Below are positions 1 through 8,267 of a stretch of DNA of 64,000 nt, in pieces. Location: assembly GCF_012935325.2 (NCBI RefSeq), contig NZ_JABBYG020000023.1, positions 1 to 64,000 on the forward strand, given 5' to 3'. The position numbers were made by a program, and so were the translations under genes. Each line of letters opens with the position of its first letter. Within the stretch, counting starts at the first letter, position 1. The stretch comes from Paenibacillus sp. PL91. Its GTDB lineage: Bacteria; Bacillota; Bacilli; Paenibacillales; Paenibacillaceae. Below the pieces are notes generated by a model. The model saw only the letters and a program-made list of their open reading frames with translations. It was not told the DNA's origin and made no database searches.

Positions 1-40
1 TTAGACCGCAGGGTCTTGGGAGAGTAGGACGTCGCCAAGC
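1..40 (+). rRNA. rrf: 5S ribosomal RNA, 3' end only
   Basis: The window opens inside a 5S rRNA gene. The last 40 bases fit the usual 3' end of Bacillales 5S rRNA, including AGAGTAGGACG and a closing GCCAAGC that would pair with the missing 5' end. A strong terminator follows at once, so this is the end of an rRNA operon lying to the left. The exact 3' end is inferred from the expected terminal helix. Confidence 0.85.
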
Positions 41-47
41 ACGAGAG

Positions 48-79
48 ACCTATCGCATGTGATGCGATAGGTTTTTTTG
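48..79 (+). terminator. Rho-independent terminator of the rRNA operon
   Basis: An 11-bp perfect inverted repeat (48-58 with 62-72, three-base loop) is followed by a run of T. It lies just after the 5S end and closes the upstream rRNA operon. Confidence 0.93.
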
Positions 80-126
80 TTGTTTTTACGGTATGATAAG
101 GAGATAGGGAAAAGGAGGGTATGAAA

Positions 127-1320
127 ATGGCCAACGCAATTGAAATTAAGTATATGGGTGCAGAACAGTTTAGCGACAGCATGGCATTAATGCAATTTGC
201 TTTCCAGTATGAGTATTCGGCTGATACGCTTGAGAAATTAAGAGAACATTTTATGAGTGAGCCTGCAGTATATTATGCCTCTTTCGTAGATCAGAAATTC
301 GCTGCACAAGCTATAGTCCTTGATCTGCAAACGTATATTGGAGGAAAAGCATTTCCCATGGGCGGTGTTGCAGGTGTAGCAACTTGGCCAGAGTATAGAA
401 GGCAGGGCTTGGTCTCTAAGATGCTTGTGCTGGCGTTAAAGGAAATGAAGGAAAAAGGCCAGCTTATTTCCATGCTCAGCCCCTTCGCGTTTGGCTTTTA
501 TCGTAAATTTGGATGGGAGATTTATACCGAACATAAAGCCTATACCATAAAGACCGAGCTGCTGCCGGCCAGAATTGCGTATGAAGGGCATATGGAGCGG
601 TTTAGCGGAAATTACAGCTTGCTCAGCGATATTTATGAAGCCTATGCATCAAAATATAACGGATCGCTCAAGCGTACCGAGTTGTGGTGGAACAATCGCA
701 TTAGCAGGAAAAAGCCTGGTCAAATTGCTCTTTATCACGATAAGAGCGGAGAGCCGATGGGCTATGTGATCTATGAAGTGAAAAATAAGCGGCTAACCGT
801 CCACGAGTTTATTTATTTAAATGAAGAGACAAGAGCAGCCTTGTGGTCATTTATTGCCCAGCATGACTCGATGATTAATGAAGTGACTATAACGGTGCCT
901 TCAGATGACAAGCTTCCGTATCTACTGAGCAATCCAAGAATTCAGCAGGAAGTTATCCCTTATTTTATGGCTCGAATAGTAGATGCTGAAGCGTTCATTG
1001 GGCGATATGATTTTGAAATCGCTGCGAGTAACGATGATATCCCGATCGAGATCACCGACGAGCATGCGCCTTGGAATAATGGGTACTATTTGCTTGAAAT
1101 AGCTCAAACTGGCATGGCTGCACTACGTCGATTGGATGAAAAACAAAGAATAGATGGAGCAATAAAAGTGGATATTGGTACTTTTACTTCCTTGCTGCTA
1201 GGGTACCTCAGACCGATGCAATTATCCCAATTGGGCCGTATTGAGGGAGATATCGCTTCGATTAAACGCTTACACGATCGTATTCCCGAACGAATAACGT
1301 ATTTACCTGATTTTTTCTAA
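127..1320 (+). CDS. Eis-like GNAT N-acetyltransferase
   Basis: This protein of about 397 residues has an N-terminal GNAT fold with an acetyl-CoA loop (RRQGLVSK near residues 91-98) and a long C-terminal part. That layout matches the Eis/COG4552 family: tandem GNAT-like domains followed by an SCP2-like domain. Eis relatives acetylate amines, including aminoglycosides; the substrate here is unknown. An ATG at 121 is also in frame, but AGGAGG at 113-118 is then only two bases away. The ATG at 127 has an 8-base spacer and is preferred. The gene appears to be monocistronic, between the rRNA terminator and the guaB promoter. Confidence 0.8.
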   Translation: MANAIEIKYMGAEQFSDSMALMQFAFQYEYSADTLEKLREHFMSEPAVYYASFVDQKFAAQAIVLDLQTYIGGKAFPMGGVAGVATWPEYRRQGLVSKMLVLALKEMKEKGQLISMLSPFAFGFYRKFGWEIYTEHKAYTIKTELLPARIAYEGHMERFSGNYSLLSDIYEAYASKYNGSLKRTELWWNNRISRKKPGQIALYHDKSGEPMGYVIYEVKNKRLTVHEFIYLNEETRAALWSFIAQHDSMINEVTITVPSDDKLPYLLSNPRIQQEVIPYFMARIVDAEAFIGRYDFEIAASNDDIPIEITDEHAPWNNGYYLLEIAQTGMAALRRLDEKQRIDGAIKVDIGTFTSLLLGYLRPMQLSQLGRIEGDIASIKRLHDRIPERITYLPDFF

Positions 1321-1387
1321 AGAAATAGCATGCTTGGCTTGTCCCAAATACAGTATTAAGTGGTTATAACAAAGCCGTTTATCAGCC

Positions 1388-1416
1388 TTGACAGCCTATA
1401 CCCCCTCTGCTAATAT
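1388..1416 (+). promoter_or_regulatory. SigA-type promoter of guaB
   Basis: TTGACA (1388-1393) and TAATAT (1411-1416) are separated by exactly 17 bases, about 50 bases before the guaB start. This is a near-consensus housekeeping promoter. Confidence 0.85.
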
Positions 1417-1465
1417 TGCAATAATATATGTGAGACGTACTTAAAATTAAGGGAGGAACATACTC

Positions 1466-2923
1466 GTGTGGGAAACGAAATTCGCCAAAGAAGGGCTAAC
1501 GTTTGACGACGTCCTGCTTATTCCGCGCAAATCAGAAGTGCTGCCTAGAGAAGTTGACATCTCGATTCGATTAAGCGAGAACATTAAGCTAAACATTCCG
1601 CTCATAAGCGCAGGTATGGACACCGTTACAGAAGCCGCATTGGCGATTGCAATAGCGCGTGAGGGTGGCATTGGCATTATCCATAAGAACATGTCGATTG
1701 CACAGCAAGCGGAGGAAGTAGACCGTGTTAAACGTTCGGAGAGCGGTGTAATCACGAATCCGTTTTCGCTTACCCCTGAACACCATGTTTATGACGCAGA
1801 AGAGCTGATGGGGAAATACCGCATCTCGGGTGTGCCGATTGTTGATCAAGACAAGAAGCTTGTCGGTATTTTGACAAACCGTGATTTGCGTTTCGTACAT
1901 GATTATTCCATTAAAATAAATGAAGTAATGACTCGCAAAGATCTCGTTACGGCACCTGTCGGCACGACGCTGCAGGAAGCGGAAGTGCTTCTACAGAAGC
2001 ATAAGATCGAGAAGCTGCCGCTTATCGATGAGTCAAACACGCTTAAAGGACTTATTACGATTAAAGACATCGAGAAAGCGATCCAGTTCCCGAATGCGGC
2101 GAAGGATAAGCACGGACGGTTGCTTTGCGGAGCGGCAGTCGGTATTTCGAAGGACACGATGGACCGGGCAGAAGCATTGGTACAATCGGGTATTGATGTT
2201 CTTGTCGTCGATTCGGCACACGGACACCACATCAACATTTTAGAAGCGGTTCGTAAGCTTCGTGCTACTTACCCAGATCTTACGATAATTGCAGGAAACG
2301 TTGCTACAGGCGATGCTACACGCGATCTAATCGAGGCAGGAGCATCTGTTGTTAAAGTAGGTATCGGACCTGGTTCGATCTGTACGACTCGTGTTATTGC
2401 AGGTATCGGCGTTCCGCAAATTACAGCGATCTATGACTGTGCAACGGTTGCTCGTGAATACAATATTCCGGTTATTGCAGACGGCGGTATTAAGTATTCA
2501 GGAGACATTACGAAAGCAATCGCATCTGGAGCAAGCGCGATTATGATCGGAAGCTTGTTCGCAGGAACGGCTGAGAGCCCAGGCGAAACTGAAATTTTCC
2601 AAGGACGCAGCTTTAAAGTATACCGTGGTATGGGCTCACTTGGCGCAATGAAGGAAGGAAGCAAAGACCGTTACTTCCAAGAGAACGAGAATAAGCTTGT
2701 TCCGGAAGGTATTGAAGGTCGCGTTCCTTACAAAGGACCGCTTGCTGACACCGTTCATCAATTGCTAGGCGGCTTGCGTTCAGGTATGGGCTATTGCGGA
2801 ACAGCGTCTCTGGACGAGCTTAAGAACGATACGCAGTTCGTTCGTATTACGGGATCAGGTCTTCGTGAAAGCCATCCGCATGATGTGCAAATTACGAAGG
2901 AAGCTCCTAACTACTCTCTATAA
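1466..2923 (+). CDS. guaB: Inosine-5'-monophosphate dehydrogenase
   Basis: GuaB oxidises IMP to XMP with NAD+, the committed step to GMP, in the cytoplasm. The 485-residue length is normal. The N-terminus KEGLTFDDVLLIP is the family signature. Two CBS domains lie near residues 95-205. The catalytic loop GPGSICTTRV places the nucleophilic cysteine at 306, and the GMGSLGAM flap is present. The start is GTG, set by AGGGAGGA about nine bases upstream. A strong promoter precedes the gene and a terminator follows, so it is transcribed alone. guaB followed by dacA is the order known from Bacillus subtilis. Confidence 0.97.
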   Translation: MWETKFAKEGLTFDDVLLIPRKSEVLPREVDISIRLSENIKLNIPLISAGMDTVTEAALAIAIAREGGIGIIHKNMSIAQQAEEVDRVKRSESGVITNPFSLTPEHHVYDAEELMGKYRISGVPIVDQDKKLVGILTNRDLRFVHDYSIKINEVMTRKDLVTAPVGTTLQEAEVLLQKHKIEKLPLIDESNTLKGLITIKDIEKAIQFPNAAKDKHGRLLCGAAVGISKDTMDRAEALVQSGIDVLVVDSAHGHHINILEAVRKLRATYPDLTIIAGNVATGDATRDLIEAGASVVKVGIGPGSICTTRVIAGIGVPQITAIYDCATVAREYNIPVIADGGIKYSGDITKAIASGASAIMIGSLFAGTAESPGETEIFQGRSFKVYRGMGSLGAMKEGSKDRYFQENENKLVPEGIEGRVPYKGPLADTVHQLLGGLRSGMGYCGTASLDELKNDTQFVRITGSGLRESHPHDVQITKEAPNYSL

Positions 2924-2945
2924 GATTAGAAGCATAAGCTTCATC

Positions 2946-2997
2946 ATAAACCAGGCAGGGAACGGCGATTCAATCGCTTTTCTTGTCTGGTTTTTTT
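2946..2997 (+). terminator. Terminator after guaB
   Basis: An AAACCAG/CTGGTTT inverted repeat encloses a loop that can itself fold (GGCGATT/AATCGCT), and a T run follows. It lies 25 bases after the guaB stop. Confidence 0.85.
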
Positions 2998-3103
2998 ATG
3001 AAGGATTACTCATTCTTTCAAGGCCTGCTAGAGGTTTAATTGTTAGGCTTTGATATGTTACAATTAACAACGGACAAACCAAGTGGGAAAAGGGGAGACG
3101 ACG

Positions 3104-4402
3104 TTGAAGGAAATGGTAAGACCGGTTCGGTTAAAGTCGGTCATCGCTGCAAGTTTGGCGGTTTGGATGGTAATGCTGTCGCTTGGTTCTGCGGTGGCGC
3201 TGGCAAGTGGATATCAAGGAAGACCCAGTACGGAAAACTCTTTAGGCTTACAGGTCAAAGCTGCAATATTAATTGATGCGGATTCCGGTCAAGTATTGTA
3301 TGAGGTTAATGCAGAGGAACCGCTTCCTGCGGCAAGTATGACCAAGCTAATGACGGAATATATCGTTCTTGAAGAAATATCGAATGAGCGCCTATCATGG
3401 GAGGATGTCGTGACGACTAGTGCGGAAGCAGCCTCTACCCCTCCGGATGGATCATCTGTATTTCTAGCACAAGGCGATCAACATACGGTTAGAGATTTAT
3501 ATAAAGCTATGGCAGTAGGCTCAGCCAACGATGCAACGATTGCACTTGCTTCGCAAATTGCTGGAAGTGAGCAGGGCTTTGTTACTAAAATGAATGAAGT
3601 AGCCGATAAGCTCGGCCTTAAAACAGCTATTTTTACAAGTGCAACGGGTCTTTCGGATACGACGGTCATTTCTGCGTCCGATATGGCCAAGCTTGCACAA
3701 ATTATTTTGAGCACTCATCCCGAGTTTTTGGAATACTCGAAGATCCAGGAGTACAAGTTCCGTGAGCGTGACAAGGATCCGATCGTCAACATCAACTGGA
3801 TGCTCGGCACGAACACGAACCAAACTGGCCTTAAGCATTTAGCGTATCAAGGCGTTGACGGGATGAAAACAGGCTTTATCAATTCAGCCGGCTACAACTT
3901 TACGGGTACCGTAAAGCAAGGCGAGCAGCGTTTTATTAGCGTCGTTATGGATACTGCGACCAAATCGGCTCGTTTTAACGAAACGGCGAAGATGTACAAC
4001 TATGGCTTCAGCACGTTTGAGAAAAAGACGGTGCTTCCGCCAAAATCCGTGGTAGAAACGGTGAAAACAGTTAAGATTAAGAAGGGTAAAAAGAAAACCC
4101 TGCCTGTTGTAACGGAGAAGGATATCACGTTCATGGTTAAGAAGGGCGCTGAGCCTAAGATTGAGGTTGTTGACAGCAAAGTGAAAACAGAAGCTGAGCT
4201 TGTCGCACCGATTCCGGTGGGTACTGTTGTCGGAACAGTAACGTACAAGTACACCGATGCGGAAACGAAGCAAGAGCTGAAAAAAACCGTGAATCTGATT
4301 ACGACTGAAGACGGACAAAAGGCTGGCTGGTTCCGCTTGATGTTCCGTGCAATTGGAGATTTTTTCGCTGGCTTGTTTAACGGAATCGTCAATCTGTTCT
4401 AA
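3104..4402 (+). CDS. dacA: D-alanyl-D-alanine carboxypeptidase (PBP5 type)
   Basis: This 432-residue penicillin-binding protein trims the terminal D-Ala from peptidoglycan stem pentapeptides outside the membrane. The three active-site motifs are visible: SMTK (serine near residue 78), SAN (near 140) and KTG (near 255). It has an N-terminal signal peptide ending around AVALASG. A C-terminal amphipathic stretch (WFRLMFRAIGDFFAGLF) should anchor it to the outer leaflet, as in PBP5. The open frame extends upstream to a GTG at 3083, but AGGGGAG at 3091-3097 fits the TTG at 3104 with a 6-base spacer. Confidence 0.93.
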   Translation: MKEMVRPVRLKSVIAASLAVWMVMLSLGSAVALASGYQGRPSTENSLGLQVKAAILIDADSGQVLYEVNAEEPLPAASMTKLMTEYIVLEEISNERLSWEDVVTTSAEAASTPPDGSSVFLAQGDQHTVRDLYKAMAVGSANDATIALASQIAGSEQGFVTKMNEVADKLGLKTAIFTSATGLSDTTVISASDMAKLAQIILSTHPEFLEYSKIQEYKFRERDKDPIVNINWMLGTNTNQTGLKHLAYQGVDGMKTGFINSAGYNFTGTVKQGEQRFISVVMDTATKSARFNETAKMYNYGFSTFEKKTVLPPKSVVETVKTVKIKKGKKKTLPVVTEKDITFMVKKGAEPKIEVVDSKVKTEAELVAPIPVGTVVGTVTYKYTDAETKQELKKTVNLITTEDGQKAGWFRLMFRAIGDFFAGLFNGIVNLF

Positions 4403-4439
4403 TCCAAGCAGAAAACAAGGAAATAAAGTAAATCAAGGC

Positions 4440-4506
4440 TTGTCGATTAATCTTGGTTCCTGTAAAATCAATGGTTAGAACAACTTCGGTAATATACATT
4501 TATAAT
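4440..4506 (+). promoter_or_regulatory. Candidate promoter(s) of pdxS
   Basis: TTGTCG (4440-4445) is followed after 17 bases by TAAAAT (4463-4468). A consensus TATAAT also lies at 4501-4506, but without a good -35. One of these probably drives pdxST; which one cannot be decided by eye. Confidence 0.4.
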
Positions 4507-4531
4507 GGATGACAATAGGAGGATTTGTAAC

Positions 4532-5413
4532 ATGGAAACAGGTACATCGCGCGTAAAACGCGGCATGGCAGAAATGCAAAAAGGCGGCGTCATTATGGAC
4601 GTTATGAGCGCCGAGCAAGCGAAGGTAGCAGAAGCAGCAGGAGCAACAGCGGTAATGGCGCTTGAGCGCGTCCCTTCTGAAATTCGTGCTGCAGGCGGAG
4701 TAGCTCGTATGGCTGATCCGACAATTGTAGAAGAAGTAATGAAGGTTGTTTCGATTCCAGTAATGGCAAAGGCTCGTATCGGCCATTATGTAGAAGCGAA
4801 AGTACTTGAATCATTGGGCGTTGATTATATCGACGAGAGCGAAGTACTTACGCCAGCTGATGAAGTGTTCCATATTAGCAAGCAAGAATTTACAATTCCG
4901 TTCGTATGCGGAGCCAAAGATCTTGGCGAAGCATTGCGCCGTATTCAAGAAGGAGCAGCAATGCTTCGCACGAAGGGTGAGCCAGGAACAGGCAACATCG
5001 TTGAAGCGGTTCGTCACCTTCGCTTGATCAACGGACAAATTCGCAAAATCCAAGGCTTGTCGAAGGACGAGCTTTACCACGAAGCTAAAATCCTTGGCGT
5101 AGCTTATGATTTGCTGCTTGGTGTTCATGAGACGGGCAAGCTTCCAGTCGTTAACTTCGCAGCAGGCGGAGTAGCAACACCATCCGATGCAGCTTTGATG
5201 ATGCATCTTGGCGCAGACGGCGTATTCGTTGGTTCAGGTATTTTCACATCGGAAAACCCTGAGAAGTTCGCTCGTGCAATCGTTGAAGCGACTACACACT
5301 ACCAGGATTACAAGCTTATTGCAGAAGTGTCGAAAAACTTGGGAGCACCGATGAAGGGTATCGAAATTTCCAAGCTTAACGCTGCTGAGCGTATGCAAGA
5401 CCGCGGTATCTAA
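4532..5413 (+). CDS. pdxS: Pyridoxal 5'-phosphate synthase, synthase subunit
   Basis: PdxS builds pyridoxal phosphate from ribose 5-phosphate, glyceraldehyde 3-phosphate and ammonia delivered by PdxT; twelve copies form the core of the complex. The 293-residue protein is highly conserved, with Lys80 in VMAKARIGHY and Lys148 in RTKGEPGTGN as the two catalytic lysines. An open frame extends upstream to 4505. AGGAGG at 4517-4522 with a 9-base spacer fixes the start at 4532, and the sequence from there (METGTSRVKRGMAEM) matches family N-termini. pdxT follows after a 78-base gap that holds a hairpin. Confidence 0.97.
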   Translation: METGTSRVKRGMAEMQKGGVIMDVMSAEQAKVAEAAGATAVMALERVPSEIRAAGGVARMADPTIVEEVMKVVSIPVMAKARIGHYVEAKVLESLGVDYIDESEVLTPADEVFHISKQEFTIPFVCGAKDLGEALRRIQEGAAMLRTKGEPGTGNIVEAVRHLRLINGQIRKIQGLSKDELYHEAKILGVAYDLLLGVHETGKLPVVNFAAGGVATPSDAALMMHLGADGVFVGSGIFTSENPEKFARAIVEATTHYQDYKLIAEVSKNLGAPMKGIEISKLNAAERMQDRGI

Positions 5414-5431
5414 TAGATGTAATATGCAGGT

Positions 5432-5460
5432 GCCGGCTTAGCGCGTATAGCGCTGCCGGC
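5432..5460 (+). other. Stem-loop between pdxS and pdxT
   Basis: GCCGGC (5432-5437) plus AGCGC (5440-5444) pair with GCGCT (5450-5454) plus GCCGGC (5455-5460), leaving a TT bulge and a 5-base loop. No T run follows, so it does not look like a terminator. It may stabilise pdxS mRNA or lower pdxT expression relative to pdxS; that is inference. Confidence 0.7.
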
Positions 5461-5491
5461 CCTTGCCCGTAAAGGAAGGCGAGTAGAGCAG

Positions 5492-6076
5492 ATGAAGATA
5501 GGTGTTCTTGCGCTTCAAGGCGCAGTGGCAGAGCATATACGAAGCTTAGAAGCGGCGGGCGCGGAGGCGGTCGCCGTTAAGCGGGTTGAGCAGCTTGATG
5601 AGCTGCAAGGGCTTGTAATCCCTGGCGGCGAGAGCACGACAATCGGCAAGCTGATGCGGAAATACGGTTTTATGGAAGCAATTGCAGATTTCTCTGCACA
5701 GGGCAAGCCTTTGTTTGGTACTTGTGCGGGTCTTATCGTATTGGCCGACGAGATCGAAGGCCAAGAGGATGCGCATTTGCGCCTCATGGACATGACGGTT
5801 GCGCGTAATGCATTCGGACGCCAGCAGGAAAGCTTCGAGACGGATTTATCCGTTAAAGGTATCGATGAGCCCGTTCGGGCAGTCTTTATCCGTGCACCGC
5901 TGATCAAAAAGGTCGGATCTGGCGTAGAGGTGCTGTCAACGTACAGAGATGAGATCGTAACGGCAAGGCAGGGACATCTTCTTGCGGTTTCCTATCATCC
6001 AGAGCTTACGGATGACTATAGACTGCATGCTTACTTCGTCGATATGGTGAAGGAAGCAGCTGCAGGCAACGAATAG
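5492..6076 (+). CDS. pdxT: Pyridoxal 5'-phosphate synthase, glutaminase subunit
   Basis: PdxT hydrolyses glutamine and channels ammonia to PdxS. The 194-residue protein is a class I glutamine amidotransferase with the triad visible: Cys78 in FGTCAGLIVLA, and His169/Glu171 in YHPEL. The oxyanion-loop motif PGGEST is at 44-49. The start ATG follows AAAGGAAGG at a rather long spacing of about 12 bases, so translation may be modest. It sits downstream of pdxS and 49 bases before serS with no terminator between, so read-through into serS is likely. Confidence 0.95.
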   Translation: MKIGVLALQGAVAEHIRSLEAAGAEAVAVKRVEQLDELQGLVIPGGESTTIGKLMRKYGFMEAIADFSAQGKPLFGTCAGLIVLADEIEGQEDAHLRLMDMTVARNAFGRQQESFETDLSVKGIDEPVRAVFIRAPLIKKVGSGVEVLSTYRDEIVTARQGHLLAVSYHPELTDDYRLHAYFVDMVKEAAAGNE

Positions 6077-6125
6077 AGCTTTTACAATAATAAAATTACT
6101 CCCTTCAGAGAGGGGCTTTTGAGAC

Positions 6126-7412
6126 GTGCTGGATGTGAAGTTGTTAAGAAACGAATTTGAGAAGGTCGAGACCGCGCTGCAAAATCGCGGAGCTTCGCTT
6201 GACCTCATTGCAAAATTTCCTGCGCTCGATACACGGCGCCGTGATCTTATCCAAGAGACGGAGAACCTGAAGAGCCGCCGGAATACAGTTTCGCAGGAAG
6301 TCGCTAAGCTCAAAAGAACAGGCGAGGACGCAGAATCGCTCATCATTGAGATGAGAGAGGTTGGCGATCGCATTAAAGAGCTTGACGATGAGCTACGCGA
6401 GCTGGATGTTCAAGTGATAGAGCTAACGCAAGCGATTCCGAACATTCCTAGCGACAGCGTGCCGATCGGCAAGTCGGAGGAAGATAATGTAGAGCTTCGC
6501 AAACATGGCGAAGTGCCAAGCTTTGAATTCGAGCCTAAGCCGCATTGGGAGCTTGCGCAGTCGCTTGGTATTCTAGACTTCGAACGCGCCGCTAAGGTAA
6601 CAGGCTCGCGCTTTACCTTCTATCGCGGCTTGGGTGCGCGTCTCGAGCGTGCGCTTATTAGCTTTATGATGGACTTGCATAGCGACAAGCACGGTTATGA
6701 AGAGATTCTGCCGCCTTATATTGTTAATCGCGATAGCTTGATTGGTACGGGTCAGCTTCCGAAGTTCGAAGAGGATTTGTTCAAAATCGCGGATTCGGAT
6801 TATTTCCTAATTCCGACGGCTGAGGTTCCGGTTACGAACCTGCATCGCGAGGAGATTTTGCCGGCTGAAGAGCTTCCTAAGTACTTTGTGGCATACAGCT
6901 CATGCTTCCGTTCGGAGGCGGGCTCGGCTGGGCGCGATACACGCGGCTTGATTCGTCAGCATCAGTTCAATAAGGTTGAGCTGATCAAATTGACGAAGCC
7001 AGAGGATTCCTACGATGAGCTTGAGAAAATGACCGCTAATGCCGAGAAGGTGCTGCAGCTGTTAGGATTACCGTATCGTGTTCTGACGCTTTGTACGGGC
7101 GATATGGGCTTCACAGCGGCCAAAACGTATGACCTTGAGGTGTGGCTGCCAAGCGCGGGCACGTACCGTGAAATATCATCATGCTCGAACGTAGAGGATT
7201 TTCAAGCACGTCGTGCGGGCATCCGTTTCCGGAGAGACTTGAAGAGCAAGCCGGAATTCGTGCACACGCTAAACGGATCGGGCTTAGCCATCGGTCGTAC
7301 TTTTGCAGCGATCATCGAAAATTTCCAGCAAGCAGACGGTTCGGTAACGATTCCAGAAGTACTGCGTCCGTATATGGGTGGTATCAGCTCGATCGAGGCT
7401 GCTAAGCTTTAA
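6126..7412 (+). CDS. serS: Seryl-tRNA synthetase
   Basis: This class II synthetase charges tRNA-Ser. The 428-residue protein has the expected N-terminal coiled-coil arm (about residues 25-105), motif 2 (FRSEAGSAGRDTRG) and motif 3 (GSGLAIGRTFAAIIEN). The start is GTG, following AGAGAGGGG by about 11 bases. The 49-base gap after pdxT has no room for the T-box leader that precedes serS in several other Bacillales. A tRNA-Ser gene with its own promoter follows directly. Confidence 0.97.
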   Translation: MLDVKLLRNEFEKVETALQNRGASLDLIAKFPALDTRRRDLIQETENLKSRRNTVSQEVAKLKRTGEDAESLIIEMREVGDRIKELDDELRELDVQVIELTQAIPNIPSDSVPIGKSEEDNVELRKHGEVPSFEFEPKPHWELAQSLGILDFERAAKVTGSRFTFYRGLGARLERALISFMMDLHSDKHGYEEILPPYIVNRDSLIGTGQLPKFEEDLFKIADSDYFLIPTAEVPVTNLHREEILPAEELPKYFVAYSSCFRSEAGSAGRDTRGLIRQHQFNKVELIKLTKPEDSYDELEKMTANAEKVLQLLGLPYRVLTLCTGDMGFTAAKTYDLEVWLPSAGTYREISSCSNVEDFQARRAGIRFRRDLKSKPEFVHTLNGSGLAIGRTFAAIIENFQQADGSVTIPEVLRPYMGGISSIEAAKL

Positions 7413-7441
7413 AATTTTTTTGCCATATGGCCAAAATATAG

Positions 7442-7471
7442 TTGCATCTTTGTTTTGGCCTGTGGTATAAT
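7442..7471 (+). promoter_or_regulatory. Promoter of tRNA-Ser
   Basis: TTGCAT (7442-7447), an 18-base spacer and TATAAT (7466-7471) preceded by TGG (extended -10) lie 23 bases upstream of the mature tRNA. Confidence 0.75.
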
Positions 7472-7494
7472 CTTTCTTGTGACAATTAAATGAT

Positions 7495-7583
7495 GGAGAG
7501 ATACCGAAGCGGTCATAACGGGGCAGTCTTGAAAACTGTTAGAGCGCAAGCTCACGTGGGTTCGAGTCCCACTCTCTCCTCCA
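7495..7583 (+). tRNA. tRNA-Ser(UGA)
   Basis: The 89-base gene folds as a class II tRNA. The acceptor GGAGAGA pairs with TCTCTCC, the anticodon loop CTTGAAA carries anticodon TGA, and the variable arm is a GAGC-GCAA-GCTC hairpin typical of serine tRNAs. The T-arm is GTGGG/CCCAC and CCA is encoded. The base before CCA is T; G is usual in bacterial tRNA-Ser. Confidence 0.95.
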
Positions 7584-7607
7584 TATTTTTATCAGCTACA
7601 TATGAAC

Positions 7608-7640
7608 AAGCCCGGACGCTTTGCGTTTGGGCTTTTTTTG
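7608..7640 (+). terminator. Terminator after tRNA-Ser
   Basis: AAGCCC...GGGCTT with further inner pairing (ACGC/GCGT) and a T run. Confidence 0.9.
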
Positions 7641-7653
7641 TTACTTAGCTCCC

Positions 7654-7684
7654 CGTATAAAATGAAGTCGCGCTTCGCATGTTA
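7654..7684 (+). promoter_or_regulatory. Possible SigG (forespore) promoter of the small operon ending in sspP
   Basis: CGTATA (7654-7659) and CATGTTA (7678-7684) are 18 bases apart, resembling the SigG pattern TGAATA-18-CATACTA with mismatches. The operon it precedes includes an sspP-like gene, and SASP genes are SigG-dependent in Bacillus. The call rests on this weak match plus context. Confidence 0.35.
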
Positions 7685-7708
7685 TACGGTGTGGAGGTGC
7701 TTTAATTA

Positions 7709-8056
7709 ATGGGCAAATCAGATGAGCTGCAAATGAATCAGGAAAACTTAGCAGATGCTTGGCGACAAACCTTGCCGGAGACGCTAAATAGTGCTGATCG
7801 CTGCAAGGTGCTGCCGGATGAAGCCGATTCGAAGTCGCTGCGCGTAACGATCGATACGGCTGGCCATCAAATGTATTCGTTTGATTTTAAAGTTACTTAT
7901 GTAGACAGCCGCGAAGTGAAGGTCGAGTTTATTGACGTGGAGAAGGATAAGATCAATGTCGATGAACGTGGAGACGTCATTCAAGAGCTTATACAGGATT
8001 ACACCAGACATTTGCATGAATGTGCACAAGCGCTGCAACGCTTGACGCACGCATAG
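7709..8056 (+). CDS. Conserved hypothetical protein, first gene of sspP operon
   Basis: I do not recognise this 115-residue acidic soluble protein. It has no signal peptide, membrane segment or obvious motif. The central part (about residues 48-90) has alternating hydrophobic residues and looks like a small beta-rich domain; the end is helical. GGAGGTG with a 9-base spacer supports the ATG. The next gene's ribosome binding site overlaps its stop codon, so it is part of a three-gene unit ending with an SASP-P-like protein. A role in the forespore is plausible from context only. Confidence 0.75.
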   Translation: MGKSDELQMNQENLADAWRQTLPETLNSADRCKVLPDEADSKSLRVTIDTAGHQMYSFDFKVTYVDSREVKVEFIDVEKDKINVDERGDVIQELIQDYTRHLHECAQALQRLTHA

Positions 8057-8071
8057 AGGAGACCATCAATT

Positions 8072-8248
8072 ATGACGAAAGCCAAAGGAACCGCCGATAA
8101 AAACTTATCGAATGTCGTGGATGCTCTAGAAATAGAGCCGGTCAACAGCCATCAGGCACAGCAGCTGCAGCAGGATAAGAACGACAGGCGTCATCAGGAT
8201 GCGTTGAATCATGATCAGCCTGCGAATATGGAGCATCAAAAGAGTTAA
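8072..8248 (+). CDS. Small hydrophilic protein (58 aa), possible spore protein
   Basis: This short frame starts MTKAKGTADKNLSNVV and is very rich in Gln, Asn, Asp and His, with no hydrophobic core. AGAGGAG lies about 10 bases upstream and overlaps the stop of the preceding gene. A second small spore-type gene follows after 19 bases. Its composition resembles minor small acid-soluble spore proteins, but I cannot assign it to a named family. Confidence 0.65.
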   Translation: MTKAKGTADKNLSNVVDALEIEPVNSHQAQQLQQDKNDRRHQDALNHDQPANMEHQKS

Positions 8249-8267
8249 CTTGAAGGAGTGATTCTGA

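Noticed and set aside
4430..4460. Possible terminator after dacA (AATCAAG/CTTGGTT)
   Set aside because: Seven weak pairs with a 14-base loop and no T run. The dacA transcript may continue into pdxS.
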